Shown here: in pieces, positions 18,383 to 27,473 of the stretch
Layout: every line of letters begins with the position of its first letter
Numbering within the stretch: the stretch's first letter is position 1
Translations under genes and position numbers: made by a program
The notes under the pieces: generated by a model
The model's database searches: none
Told to the model about the DNA's origin: nothing
Seen by the model: only the letters and a program-made list of their open reading frames with translations
Assembly (NCBI GenBank): GCA_028823105.1
Contig: JAPKCC010000005.1
Coordinates: forward strand, 1 to 59,370
Direction of reading: 5' to 3'
DNA length: 59,370 bases
Source of the DNA: Phycisphaerales bacterium
GTDB taxonomy: Bacteria > Planctomycetota > Phycisphaerae > Phycisphaerales > SM1A02

Positions 18383-20122
18383 TCAGCGTTTCCCGATGAC
18401 CTCACCAACCGGCATGTTGGGCAACGGTTGAAGTTGCCCTTCCGGCGTGAGACGGAGAATGCCCGCCGAGTTGAGGTAGTTCAGGACCGCGACCTGAAGG
18501 TCACGCTTGGAAGTATCACGCCGGTCCTCGGCTGTTCGAAGGCCGGCGACCGCGGTCGTACGGTCTCTCGCGGTGGCGCGGTCGGGCGCCGCGTCGATCG
18601 AGGCGATCCGATTCTCCGCGATCTCCACACTTCGCTCCTGCAACAGAATCGAGAACTGAGCACGGTCGATGTCTCGAATCGACTGGCGAACAGAGACCGC
18701 GGCGTCATCCAAAGATCTTCCGTACAGACGCTCATCCTGGACGAATCGAACCTGGGCCTGACGCAGCGCGACAGATTCATCCACACGATCGAGCGGGAGA
18801 CTTAGAAAAATACCGCCACTCGCTCGGGTGTCGCCAAGGTTGAAGTCGACACCGCTGACCACGTCATCTCCACCCACTCTCAAGTTTCCCTTGAGGTCGA
18901 GATCCGGCAACAGTCCGTTCTCGGCAAGATCGATCTGTCGACGAGCGTCCTCGAGTTGATCACGGTTGGTCTGAAGATCGAGTCGATACTCCATGGCGTA
19001 TCGGATCGCCTGATTCCGGTCGACTTCCGGGATCGGAATTTGAATCTCGGTCGGGACGATCACCATTGGTCGTTCGGGATCCATGCCGATCCGAACCTTG
19101 AACCGATCAAGTGAAAGTTGGTACGCCTCTTGACGTGACGCCAGATCATCAACCGCATCAAGCGTGTCCTTCCGGGCTTCATCGGCCTGGAAGGGCTGCG
19201 ATCGTCCGGTCTCGACTAATGCGGTTTCAAGTTCCTCGATCTGCCGGTTCAGCGCCAGGCCGCGCTCCGCATTTGCGATCGACTGGAGTTGGAGGACGAG
19301 TCCGAGATAGTCAGTCACGATGGCGACATAGAAATCTCGTCGGAAGATCTCGAAGGATCGGGAAGCGTAGACGAGATTCCGTTGAGCCTGGATGAGCCCC
19401 TCCCTGGCGACAATCCCCCCGCCTCGGAGGAGAGGGAGCCGCCCTTCAATGATGAATCCGGCATTCTGAACATCTCCCTGGGTCGACGCATCATCGAGAT
19501 TCCGGGTCAGACCAGCGAGGAATCGGGCCGTGACTTCGCCACCATAAGGAAGTCGTTGTCGGACTCCGAAGTCGTTTGCGACCCGGAGTGCGCTGTCGTA
19601 ACGACTACTGATTCCGTTGCCCGCGTCGACTGTGGTCTCATTGAAGAACCGTGGTTCGAAGAGATGCTCCTGAATGATCAACGAGAGCGCCGAGAGCAGA
19701 TAGGTCTCTTCTGCACCGGTGTATTCAGTCGCACTCTGCTGCGCAAAGGCGATTGCGTAGTCGAGGGTCAACGCTTCAGCATCGGCGGGAGTATCGGCGA
19801 GTCGTTGGATCCGCGCGATGATCGCGTCCGCCTCACTCTCAGTTTCGGTTCGACCGGTGAAGGTGAGTTCATCCGCATCCGGGTCCACCGTTGATGGTTC
19901 GTTGAGTTCAGGCGTGTCCTTTGGGAACGGTCGTCCCTCCGGATACGAATCAGTCGACAGCGTCGGAGCGGGCCGTGTCCCGGAAGCGAGGACCGCATTC
20001 CGTTCCTTCACGAGATCATCGGTACGAATATCAACCTGGCGAATCTGCTCGCCACAACCAACGAGTCCGATCAGCAGCCCATTGATGATCATTTTAGAGG
20101 CGAGGGAGGAGCGAAAGGACAT
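18383..20122 (-). CDS. TolC-family outer-membrane efflux lipoprotein
   Basis: The protein has 579 residues. A type II signal peptide ends in the lipobox LVGC with Cys23, so it is an outer-membrane lipoprotein. The body is a TolC/OEP-type helical barrel with two internal repeats: long amphipathic helices, the YRLDLQTNRDQLEDARRQID segment, and RASGGIFLSLPLDR. It would act as the outer-membrane channel of a tripartite efflux or secretion system. It stands alone; its stop is 39 bases from the convergent PVC gene. A periplasmic adaptor is encoded 22 kb away at 42021, but no link between them can be shown from sequence. Confidence 0.9.
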   Translation of the reverse strand: MSFRSSLASKMIINGLLIGLVGCGEQIRQVDIRTDDLVKERNAVLASGTRPAPTLSTDSYPEGRPFPKDTPELNEPSTVDPDADELTFTGRTETESEADAIIARIQRLADTPADAEALTLDYAIAFAQQSATEYTGAEETYLLSALSLIIQEHLFEPRFFNETTVDAGNGISSRYDSALRVANDFGVRQRLPYGGEVTARFLAGLTRNLDDASTQGDVQNAGFIIEGRLPLLRGGGIVAREGLIQAQRNLVYASRSFEIFRRDFYVAIVTDYLGLVLQLQSIANAERGLALNRQIEELETALVETGRSQPFQADEARKDTLDAVDDLASRQEAYQLSLDRFKVRIGMDPERPMVIVPTEIQIPIPEVDRNQAIRYAMEYRLDLQTNRDQLEDARRQIDLAENGLLPDLDLKGNLRVGGDDVVSGVDFNLGDTRASGGIFLSLPLDRVDESVALRQAQVRFVQDERLYGRSLDDAAVSVRQSIRDIDRAQFSILLQERSVEIAENRIASIDAAPDRATARDRTTAVAGLRTAEDRRDTSKRDLQVAVLNYLNSAGILRLTPEGQLQPLPNMPVGEVIGKR

Positions 20123-20408
20123 GGTCGTTTCCGGTGTCGGGAGTCGGGACGGGATTCGGAGTCAGGTCGGGATCAATGAACCGGTGAACGGTTGGTGGGT
20201 TCTTCATTTAGGCCTGATCAGTTTCAAACCTCTCGCCGGTTTCGAGGCGATCAGGATCGGATTCAAGGTCGTCGGACCAGCCGGTTTTAGGATTAAAAAA
20301 CGCTCTAAAGGGTTCTAAAACGCGATTCATGCTCGAATAACTGAGATCTTCCCGCGTGAAAGGTGGCGGTTTTAGCGATCTCTGAATACCCAGAGAGCGT
20401 ATCGAAGG

Positions 20409-23189
20409 ATGTGTCGGGTGGCGATTGGAGGAGATTCAAGGAATGTCCCGCCTCTCGAAGTGATCTTGAGCGAAGACCCCTCTATGCCACCAATCACCTT
20501 TGACGGTCGAAGCCTCCTCATCGCCGGACGGCGAACCACGTTGGTCGGCGCCGGATGTGAGTACTCCATGCTCCCCCAGGCTGAACGGGCCGATCGACTG
20601 CGTGGTCTCTCTCACCTCGGCTGCAATACCGTGGTCGCATCCTGTCCCTGGTTCCTCCATGAACCGATCTCTGGGCACCTCGATTTTGAGGGTGACCTGA
20701 ACATCTCGGAATTCCTCACCGAGGCACATGCGGCAGGACTGCGGGTGATTCTCAGGATTGGACCAGTCATCGGCGCACCGTTCGACGGGGGTGGACTTCC
20801 GACCTGGCTTGGCGATCGCCCAGAGATCGCGTCGAGGACCGGTACCCCTGAGTTTCTTAAACTGGTATCTGCATGGTTCGGTCGGATCACAGCTGAGATC
20901 ACCGACCATCAAGCAGATCGAGATCAAGGTGGACCACTCGTCGGGGTTCAGGTCGAGCATGGATGGAATTGCGGGTCAAAGTCTTCGGCGGACAAGTACC
21001 TCATCGAACTCGTTCGATACGCACGGGAGTGCGGAATCACGGTTCCGATTCTCACCGCCAACGGATTCTGGCAAGAGACCGAAGGTGCGATTGAGACTTG
21101 GAACGGCTGGGAGGACCTTTTCTCCAACCTGCGACAGGTCAGCTCACTCCAACCCGGGAAGCCCCGGTTCTGCCTACTTGAGCGATCACCCGCGGACGCC
21201 TTCCGACGCCCCGGCATAGAACGTGTGCCGCCAGTACCTGGCGATCTCGCGGGTCGTTTGGTCAGAGTGCTGGCCGCTGGGGCGCAGCCCATGATCGCCC
21301 ATGCCGTCGAAGGCATCCTTCCGGCGGGGGCGGCCGGGCGCGATGACTTCGGCACCATCGCACCGAATGCCTTTGCCTCTCCTCTCCTTGACGGGTCGGG
21401 CGCAGCAACAGATCTGGGCCGGGAGGCCTCAAGGATCCTCCGTTTCGCCCGCGACTTCGGCGGTGTGCTCGCCGATCTGGATCCCGATGATCAACCAATG
21501 GTGGTCGATCCGGACGATGCATGTGCTGGTGTGGTGGCGGTTCCCCGCTCCGGCGGCGCTGGCACTGCCATCTTCTTCTTTCGCCGGGGTGATTCAGAGG
21601 CGACCCACGTGATCGATCGCACGGGACGACGGATTCCGATTCGATTCGGCGATCACGATTTCACATGGACATTGCTCGACGCGGATCTTCAAGGAGCGGG
21701 CCGCCTCGACTTTGTCACGGCGATGCCGCTGGCGCTCATCGCGGGTCGAATGCTGGTCGTCTCGGCGCCGCCGGGTGAAGCGGTAGAACTCTCGATCGAT
21801 GATCGTGCATTCTCCACCTCAGCCCCTCGCAATCGTCAGGATGGTTCCGGCCCGATCATTGAGCAACATGCAGGTTTCACAATCGTCGTGCTCAATGAAC
21901 ACCAGGCGGCAACCCTGATCGATGACGGTGATTCGATCATCATTGGGGCGACTCGGGTCGGATCAGATGGATCCGTGGTTCCCTTCGACGACATGTTGCC
22001 GATTCGAATCGCCACCGACGGAACCAGATCCCGGCCGGCGACGACAGAGACCACAGGTCGTGGAATTCGTCGAATCAAGAACTGGTTCAGCTGGGAGGAG
22101 CCCGACTGTTGGAAGATGGATCATCCTCGCTCGATTCCCGTTGACGGCGACCTCGGACTCGCCTCGATCGGAGCCGGTCTGGACCATGCGTGGTTCACCG
22201 CCGAAACGAAATTCTCGAAATCCTCCAAGGCTGATCAGGAGTATCGACTGCTTGGCGGACTCCGATCCGGCGACTTTTGGCTCGATGGCCGGAAGATGAA
22301 CCAGGTTGACGAGGCGCGTCTCTCGATCCCGGCGATCCATGGACCGCACCAGATCGCAATCTTCGCGAGGCACGCGCCGAGAACGGTCGACGGAATCCGC
22401 TCGCCGGGAGACGGCGATCGGCCTGGATCGCTGGTCGCGATCGACACCTTGAAGGATGTGCAGTCGAGCAAGGTGCATGTGGATCCGATCGATCCATTCC
22501 TTCTCCATCCGTTCATCCCCGGCGCTGCGGATGGAGAACTGACTTCCGAGGAAGGACTGCAATTCGCATTTACCCATCGACGGAAGACGCCAGTGGTCCT
22601 CGAGATCGCCGCTGGTTCTGCAGGGGTGATCCTCCTCAACGACACACCGATCGACGTTTTCGGCCGGACCGGATATCGCCGGGCTTTCTCCGCCTCGATC
22701 GATGAGGCTTTTAAGGCGGGTGGGAATCGTTTTCAGATCATGCCGCTGGAACATGTCACCGAGGAGTCTGTCGAGATCAAGGCTGAATTGTTCGAGGTCG
22801 TCGAGGAGATCGTTCCGGCTGGTGCATGGCGAATTCGTCGCTGGGAGACCACGCCGGATCCCCGGATCGGCGACTGGGTTCCGATCGTGGCGGCTCCGAT
22901 GGCGGCCCCTCGCTGGCTTCGAAGTGAGTTCAAGGTCCCGGCAGCACGCCGGAAGCAGGTGCAGCCAGGGCGGCTTCGGCTGGAAGGCGTCACTCGGGGT
23001 CGTGCGAAAGTGAACGGAATCGACCTCGGCGGGTACGCTCTTCGTGAACCGGGTGGACGGACCGCCCGCGGTGCTGCATCGATCGAGCTTCCGATCCCTG
23101 CCAACGCTTTCCTTGGCGAAGGCCCGATCGAACTACTTCTCTTCGATGAAGCCGGCGCCGATCCTTCAAGAGTGACGATCGACTTCTGA
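20409..23189 (+). CDS. GH35-like beta-galactosidase homologue with altered active site
   Basis: The protein has up to 926 residues. The N-terminal TIM barrel follows the GH35 plan: FLHEPISGHLDFEGDLNISE, then GLRVILRIGPVIGAPFDGGG. The GH35 acid/base motif QVENEYG is replaced by Q181-V-E-H-G-W-N, and the usual CAEW glutamate by GAPF. The nucleophile region KPRFCLLERSP keeps a Glu. Beta-sandwich domains fill the second half. No signal peptide is clear, which is unusual for a glycan hydrolase. The start is uncertain: a strong GGAGGAG at 20426-20432 serves an out-of-frame ATG at 20443 that encodes six residues and ends TGA over an in-frame GTG at 20460. The real start may be that GTG. Confidence 0.72.
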   Translation: MCRVAIGGDSRNVPPLEVILSEDPSMPPITFDGRSLLIAGRRTTLVGAGCEYSMLPQAERADRLRGLSHLGCNTVVASCPWFLHEPISGHLDFEGDLNISEFLTEAHAAGLRVILRIGPVIGAPFDGGGLPTWLGDRPEIASRTGTPEFLKLVSAWFGRITAEITDHQADRDQGGPLVGVQVEHGWNCGSKSSADKYLIELVRYARECGITVPILTANGFWQETEGAIETWNGWEDLFSNLRQVSSLQPGKPRFCLLERSPADAFRRPGIERVPPVPGDLAGRLVRVLAAGAQPMIAHAVEGILPAGAAGRDDFGTIAPNAFASPLLDGSGAATDLGREASRILRFARDFGGVLADLDPDDQPMVVDPDDACAGVVAVPRSGGAGTAIFFFRRGDSEATHVIDRTGRRIPIRFGDHDFTWTLLDADLQGAGRLDFVTAMPLALIAGRMLVVSAPPGEAVELSIDDRAFSTSAPRNRQDGSGPIIEQHAGFTIVVLNEHQAATLIDDGDSIIIGATRVGSDGSVVPFDDMLPIRIATDGTRSRPATTETTGRGIRRIKNWFSWEEPDCWKMDHPRSIPVDGDLGLASIGAGLDHAWFTAETKFSKSSKADQEYRLLGGLRSGDFWLDGRKMNQVDEARLSIPAIHGPHQIAIFARHAPRTVDGIRSPGDGDRPGSLVAIDTLKDVQSSKVHVDPIDPFLLHPFIPGAADGELTSEEGLQFAFTHRRKTPVVLEIAAGSAGVILLNDTPIDVFGRTGYRRAFSASIDEAFKAGGNRFQIMPLEHVTEESVEIKAELFEVVEEIVPAGAWRIRRWETTPDPRIGDWVPIVAAPMAAPRWLRSEFKVPAARRKQVQPGRLRLEGVTRGRAKVNGIDLGGYALREPGGRTARGAASIELPIPANAFLGEGPIELLLFDEAGADPSRVTIDF

Positions 23190-23231
23190 TCTGATCTCCA
23201 GACCCACCGGACTCGGCTGGAACGTTTCGTC

Positions 23232-25223
23232 ATGGTGATGGACTTCATCGGTGATCAGGATCGAGCAAGGTCTCAGACTGGTCGATTGGTCGGTTTATTC
23301 TTGCTCGCGGTGCTCGGGACCGTCGCCGCGGTCTACTTCACGGCCGCCGCGGTTGCGGTGATGTCCTCCCAGAGAGATGAAGAGCCACTCGGATGGTGGA
23401 TTCCTGAACTCTTGCTGGCGGTCGGTGGCGGAACCCTTCTGGTCATCTTGATCGGATCGCTGGTCAAGATGGCGCAACTCTCATCCGGCGGCAAGGCCGT
23501 GGCAGAAGCGCTAGGGGGCACGCTCGTCCATCCGGATGAACGGGACCCGGATTGTCGAAAACTACTCAATGTCGTCGAGGAGATGTCGATCGCCTCCGGA
23601 TGTCCGGTTCCGCCGGTGTACATCATGGATGATCCCTCGATCAACGCATTCGCGGCCGGCTTCGGTTTCGACAGCGCCGTGATCGGTGTGACCCGGGGAT
23701 GCGTCCAGCAACTTTCCCGCGACGAACTACAAGGTGTCATCGCCCACGAGTTCAGTCACATCGTGCATGGTGACATGAAGCTGAACATTCGATTGACCGG
23801 CCTCATCTTTGGCATCATGGCGATTGGTTTCATCGGCTACATCGCTTTCCGATTCATCGGCCCGGTTCTGCTTTACAGTCGAGGCGGCGGAAAGAACAAC
23901 CCTGGTCCGGCGCTCGGTATCGGTGTCATCGTCGCGGGCCTTCTCTTGATGGCGATCGGCGGCCTGGGAACCTTCGCGGCACGATTGATTCAGGCGGCGG
24001 TGAGTAGGCAGCGGGAATTCCTCGCAGATGCGGCGGCGGTCGATTACACGCGTAATCCAGCAGGAATCGCCGGCGCTCTGCGACGTATCGGGGGTTTCCC
24101 CACCAACAATCTCGAACAGGCCGCCGCGAGTGAATTCCAACACTTCTTCTTTACCTCGGCCTTGTCGACATCCTTCGCGACCCATCCACCACTGGTCGAC
24201 CGAATCGCGCGGATCGAGAATCGAACCCAAGAAGATGTGGGACGTCAGATTGAAGACGCCCCATCGGCTGCTGCACCACCAGTGTCGGGATCAGCGTCGA
24301 TGAGCGGCCAGGTCGCGGGATTCGCCGGCGCCGCGGGCGCCGCGTTCGCCGTAGGATCGGGAAGCCGGGAGGTTCGAGGAGCGGACGAGGTTCGGGAGAG
24401 CCTCTCGCATCTTGGGGATGCCGACGCCGACCATCTCGCATATGCCCGCGTCCTGATCTCATCGCTACCAGAGGCTGTTCGACGTGCGGTCCACGACACG
24501 ATCGGGGCCAAAGCGGTCTGCCTCCTTCTCTTGGTCGATCCGGATTCCGAGATTCGCCACACGCAGGCCGCGGAGCTTTCCAAGACCATGGATTCGGCGA
24601 CGATCGAAGAGATACAACGCCTTCGAAATCCAGTGGCCGGAATCGTGTCCGGAAATCCAGAACTGCGACTGGTCCTCGTCGACCTTGCAATGCCCGCGCT
24701 GGCCCGAATGGATGAATCTGATTCCAAGACATTCCTTCAGGCTGTCGAGGCCATGCAAGGCGCCGACGGCCGGATCGATCGTTTCGAATGGCTGCTCGGC
24801 CGTCTTCTTTCTGTTCACTTCGATCGATTGATGGGCGGCCGGTCAACACGAACTCCGAAGGCCAATCGGTCAATCACCATGCTTGAGGATCCCGCCCGGA
24901 TCGTGCTGGCGATGATCGCCTGGGGCGGTGCCCGAGATGACAATCAGGCGTTGGCCGCCTTCCAGGCCGGAGCACGCCACATGAATCTTGGTGACCTTGA
25001 TTTCCCCGATCGGAGTGACTGCTCGGTGACGGTGCTGGATCAAGCCTTGGATCGATTGAAACGACTTCGTTGGAAGGATCGATCAATCCTGCTTGATGCG
25101 GCGGTCGACGCGATCTGCGCAGACGGTCAGGCGACGATCGGCGAGGTCGAACTTCTCCGGGCGCTTGCGTCGACCCTTGATTGTCCGATGCCGCCGGTTC
25201 TCCCGGGGCGGGTATCATCCTGA
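23232..25223 (+). CDS. M48 family membrane zinc metalloprotease
   Basis: The protein has 663 residues. Two membrane helices (about 18-44 and 58-78) precede the peptidase domain, and two more (about 188-212 and 226-250) interrupt it. The zinc motif HEFSH is at 172-176, and the third ligand glutamate is in QREFLADAAAVDY. This matches the HtpX/M48B layout, in which the enzyme degrades damaged membrane proteins. About 340 extra residues follow the peptidase domain, ending in a helical region that contains DGQATIGEVELLRALA; they have no recognised family. It is the first gene of a run with the DUF5993-like and DsbB-like genes, which points to envelope protein quality control. Confidence 0.92.
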   Translation: MVMDFIGDQDRARSQTGRLVGLFLLAVLGTVAAVYFTAAAVAVMSSQRDEEPLGWWIPELLLAVGGGTLLVILIGSLVKMAQLSSGGKAVAEALGGTLVHPDERDPDCRKLLNVVEEMSIASGCPVPPVYIMDDPSINAFAAGFGFDSAVIGVTRGCVQQLSRDELQGVIAHEFSHIVHGDMKLNIRLTGLIFGIMAIGFIGYIAFRFIGPVLLYSRGGGKNNPGPALGIGVIVAGLLLMAIGGLGTFAARLIQAAVSRQREFLADAAAVDYTRNPAGIAGALRRIGGFPTNNLEQAAASEFQHFFFTSALSTSFATHPPLVDRIARIENRTQEDVGRQIEDAPSAAAPPVSGSASMSGQVAGFAGAAGAAFAVGSGSREVRGADEVRESLSHLGDADADHLAYARVLISSLPEAVRRAVHDTIGAKAVCLLLLVDPDSEIRHTQAAELSKTMDSATIEEIQRLRNPVAGIVSGNPELRLVLVDLAMPALARMDESDSKTFLQAVEAMQGADGRIDRFEWLLGRLLSVHFDRLMGGRSTRTPKANRSITMLEDPARIVLAMIAWGGARDDNQALAAFQAGARHMNLGDLDFPDRSDCSVTVLDQALDRLKRLRWKDRSILLDAAVDAICADGQATIGEVELLRALASTLDCPMPPVLPGRVSS

Positions 25224-25269
25224 GCAATCGCGTTGTCCGAATCACTTCATCGCTTCGAGAGGGAAGACC

Positions 25270-25428
25270 GTGATCGCAGCAATCATCTTCATCCTCATGC
25301 TGGTGCTGGTCTTCATGCTCCGTCGGCCGAAGATCAAGATGACACTGGTCTTCTTCGCCATTTCGATGGTCTGTGTCACGCTCTTGTTCTTGCATCACGC
25401 AAGCGACAAACTTGGACTCAGTTTCTGA
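25270..25428 (+). CDS. Small two-helix membrane protein, DUF5993-like
   Basis: The protein has 52 residues from GTG 25270, with GAGGG just upstream. It consists of two hydrophobic helices around a short basic loop RRPKIK and ends LFLHHASDKLGLSF. That ending, with the HHASD motif, resembles the small DUF5993 family, members of which are found beside DsbB-like genes. The next gene, 33 bases downstream, is DsbB-like. A partner or stabiliser role for that protein is inferred. Family membership is from memory of the motif and should be checked. Confidence 0.75.
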   Translation: MIAAIIFILMLVLVFMLRRPKIKMTLVFFAISMVCVTLLFLHHASDKLGLSF

Positions 25429-25461
25429 GGATTGGCCAGCTGGCCAGAGGAGTAGTCGAAC

Positions 25462-26112
25462 ATGAATTCCTTGCATGGATGGCAGCGAGTCTCCTTCGTC
25501 CTGCTTCACGTCTACGTTCTCGGCGTCTGCGGCGTGGTGCTCGGAGCATTCGCAGTCCAGTTCCTCGGGAAGGAACTTCCCTGCCCACTTTGCATTCTTC
25601 AACGCATGGCCATGCTTTTGGCGGCGGTGGGACCGATGTTCATCATCAATCGATCCTCGATTCAAGGGTCTGATTCAAAATCGGATCTGGCAACCGGATT
25701 CGGCATGTCGATTCTTGCGGCCGTTCTCGGTTTATCTATCAGCGGTCGGCAGGTGCTGCTTCATATCCTCCCCAATGATCCCGGCTACGGAGGTGTGGTC
25801 TTTGGTCTTCACCTTTACACATGGGCGTTCATTGTGTTCATCACGATTCTCTTGGCCAGCGGGATCACGCTGATCATGAGCCGATGCATGACGATCAGCA
25901 CACACGTCGAACATCCGAGAGTGGCATCACGACTGACCGCCTGGGTACTCGGACTCGTCATTTCGGCGAATGCGATTTCGGTGTTCGTTGAGAGCGGAAC
26001 GACCTGGTTCCTTCCAGACAATCCGACCAACTATGAACTCATCGATGAATTCAAAACGTACCTGCAAGAGAATTCCAGCGAACGCACCGGCGAATCTCAG
26101 AAGGCCAGCTGA
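25462..26112 (+). CDS. DsbB-like disulfide bond formation membrane protein
   Basis: The protein has 216 residues with four or five membrane helices. The quinone-coupled CxxC is present as C41-P-L-C44 in ELPCPLCILQR. The second cysteine pair of classical DsbB is missing: the loop HILPNDPGYGGVVFGLHLYTW has no Cys, and the only others are Cys23 in a helix and one in SRCMTIS near residue 140. The protein therefore cannot relay electrons by the standard two-pair mechanism. It may be a member of the DUF5993-associated subgroup. Its last 16 bases overlap the end of the convergent porin gene. Confidence 0.85.
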   Translation: MNSLHGWQRVSFVLLHVYVLGVCGVVLGAFAVQFLGKELPCPLCILQRMAMLLAAVGPMFIINRSSIQGSDSKSDLATGFGMSILAAVLGLSISGRQVLLHILPNDPGYGGVVFGLHLYTWAFIVFITILLASGITLIMSRCMTISTHVEHPRVASRLTAWVLGLVISANAISVFVESGTTWFLPDNPTNYELIDEFKTYLQENSSERTGESQKAS

Positions 26113-27389
26113 ACCTGGGTTCGGATGATCGACTGGGGTTCGTCGACCTGGAGTACTCCGAGATCCCCGTCGACCAGCCAGTCGACGGTGGAACCCCATG
26201 ACTGAATGAACTCTGCGGTGACCTTCACCTGCGAGTTGCCGGCCGGAAACCAACTGGTGCCGATGGTGGCCATCACGATATCCTGCTGCTCACGGTCGAG
26301 AATCGTCCCCCACTCACCCCGCACATAGATGTCCCAGTTCGGAGTGAGGAAGAACGCGCCCTGGCCAACACCGGCCCAACGTCTCCCACCTGCGGATCCA
26401 CCGTCGGGAACGTCTTGGTAGTAACCCGTCACCATGAGTCCGAGTCCAGCCTTCTGCCAGGAGAGATCGACGGTGGCGCGGGTCGCATCACCCGAGATCG
26501 CGGACGGTCCGTTCACGTCGTAGTCGCCCCAGTCGTACGCACCACCGATACCCAGAAGCAGGCCCTCGGTGGTCGACTCGGGGTATGGATTAAAATTGTA
26601 AAGAGAGTCCCAGTCGCCGAACGGTTTGAACTCGAATCGGCCCATCACTCCCATTCGCTGGTTTTCTAGCGGGTTAATGAACTGCTGCCCCCACCCGTTG
26701 GAGAACGTCAACCAGAAACGATGATCATCCAACTGCTTACCGACCTGAAGACCTTCCGGCGTTCCGGCGTCGAACTGTCCAGCGGCGTAGGAGAGTGAGG
26801 CGCCGAGCTGTTCGGTGAGCGAGACGGCCTGTTCGAGCGAGAACACCTCGGAGAGCGCCCCCGCTTGGATGAAAAATCCGTCTTCAAATTGGTATTGCAC
26901 ATAGGCGAATTGGAGGCCGAGGACGCCATCCGAAGGGATGGAAGTACAGATGCCATAACTCCATGCCGGATCGAAGATCGTGCCACTCAGCGTGAGCCAG
27001 GTCACATTGAGGTCCATTCCGTATTGCGTGTGCTCACCCGGGGTCGAGTTCAGAAGCCAGTCATACTGGATGAACGCATTCGCTTCGAGCGTGAACCGTC
27101 CGTCCGCCGATGTGATCTGGTTCCATGGCTCGTCAGCGAAGGAGACTCGGCTTCTCGTAGCATCCAAAACGTCGACGATGAGATTTCGGACCTGATCCCG
27201 GCGCACGGCATCAAGTGGTTCTTCGGCGACGGTCGATCGGTATTCGTCGATCTCCGTTCGCAGCGCGGCGATCTTTTTGGAGACCTGTTCGTCCGACTCG
27301 GGATGTGACTCCGATCCGGTGCTCCCTTCGGCCACGTTCCATCCAGCGAAGAGGATCAGGCTGAAGGAGCAGAGTCTGGTGGTTCGCAT
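26097..27389 (-). CDS. Outer-membrane porin (OprP-like beta-barrel)
   Basis: The protein has 430 residues with a signal peptide ending near AEG. A predicted coiled-coil segment (about 35-70) is followed by a beta-barrel rich in alternating aromatic strands: FTLEANAFIQYDWLLN, SYGICTSIPSDGVLGLQFAY, WDIYVRGEWGTI. It ends in QVQLAF, the terminal phenylalanine recognised by the BAM machinery. The pattern resembles the phosphate-selective porin O/P group. The permeating substrate cannot be told. It is divergent from the SGNH hydrolase gene with 84 bases between starts. Confidence 0.85.
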   Translation of the reverse strand: MRTTRLCSFSLILFAGWNVAEGSTGSESHPESDEQVSKKIAALRTEIDEYRSTVAEEPLDAVRRDQVRNLIVDVLDATRSRVSFADEPWNQITSADGRFTLEANAFIQYDWLLNSTPGEHTQYGMDLNVTWLTLSGTIFDPAWSYGICTSIPSDGVLGLQFAYVQYQFEDGFFIQAGALSEVFSLEQAVSLTEQLGASLSYAAGQFDAGTPEGLQVGKQLDDHRFWLTFSNGWGQQFINPLENQRMGVMGRFEFKPFGDWDSLYNFNPYPESTTEGLLLGIGGAYDWGDYDVNGPSAISGDATRATVDLSWQKAGLGLMVTGYYQDVPDGGSAGGRRWAGVGQGAFFLTPNWDIYVRGEWGTILDREQQDIVMATIGTSWFPAGNSQVKVTAEFIQSWGSTVDWLVDGDLGVLQVDEPQSIIRTQVQLAF

Positions 27390-27473
27390 GACTGCACCTT
27401 ATCATCAGAATCAATTCCATCGACCGGGCGAGGCCATGGCCGTGGCATTCCGAATCCAAAGGAGCGCATCAGC

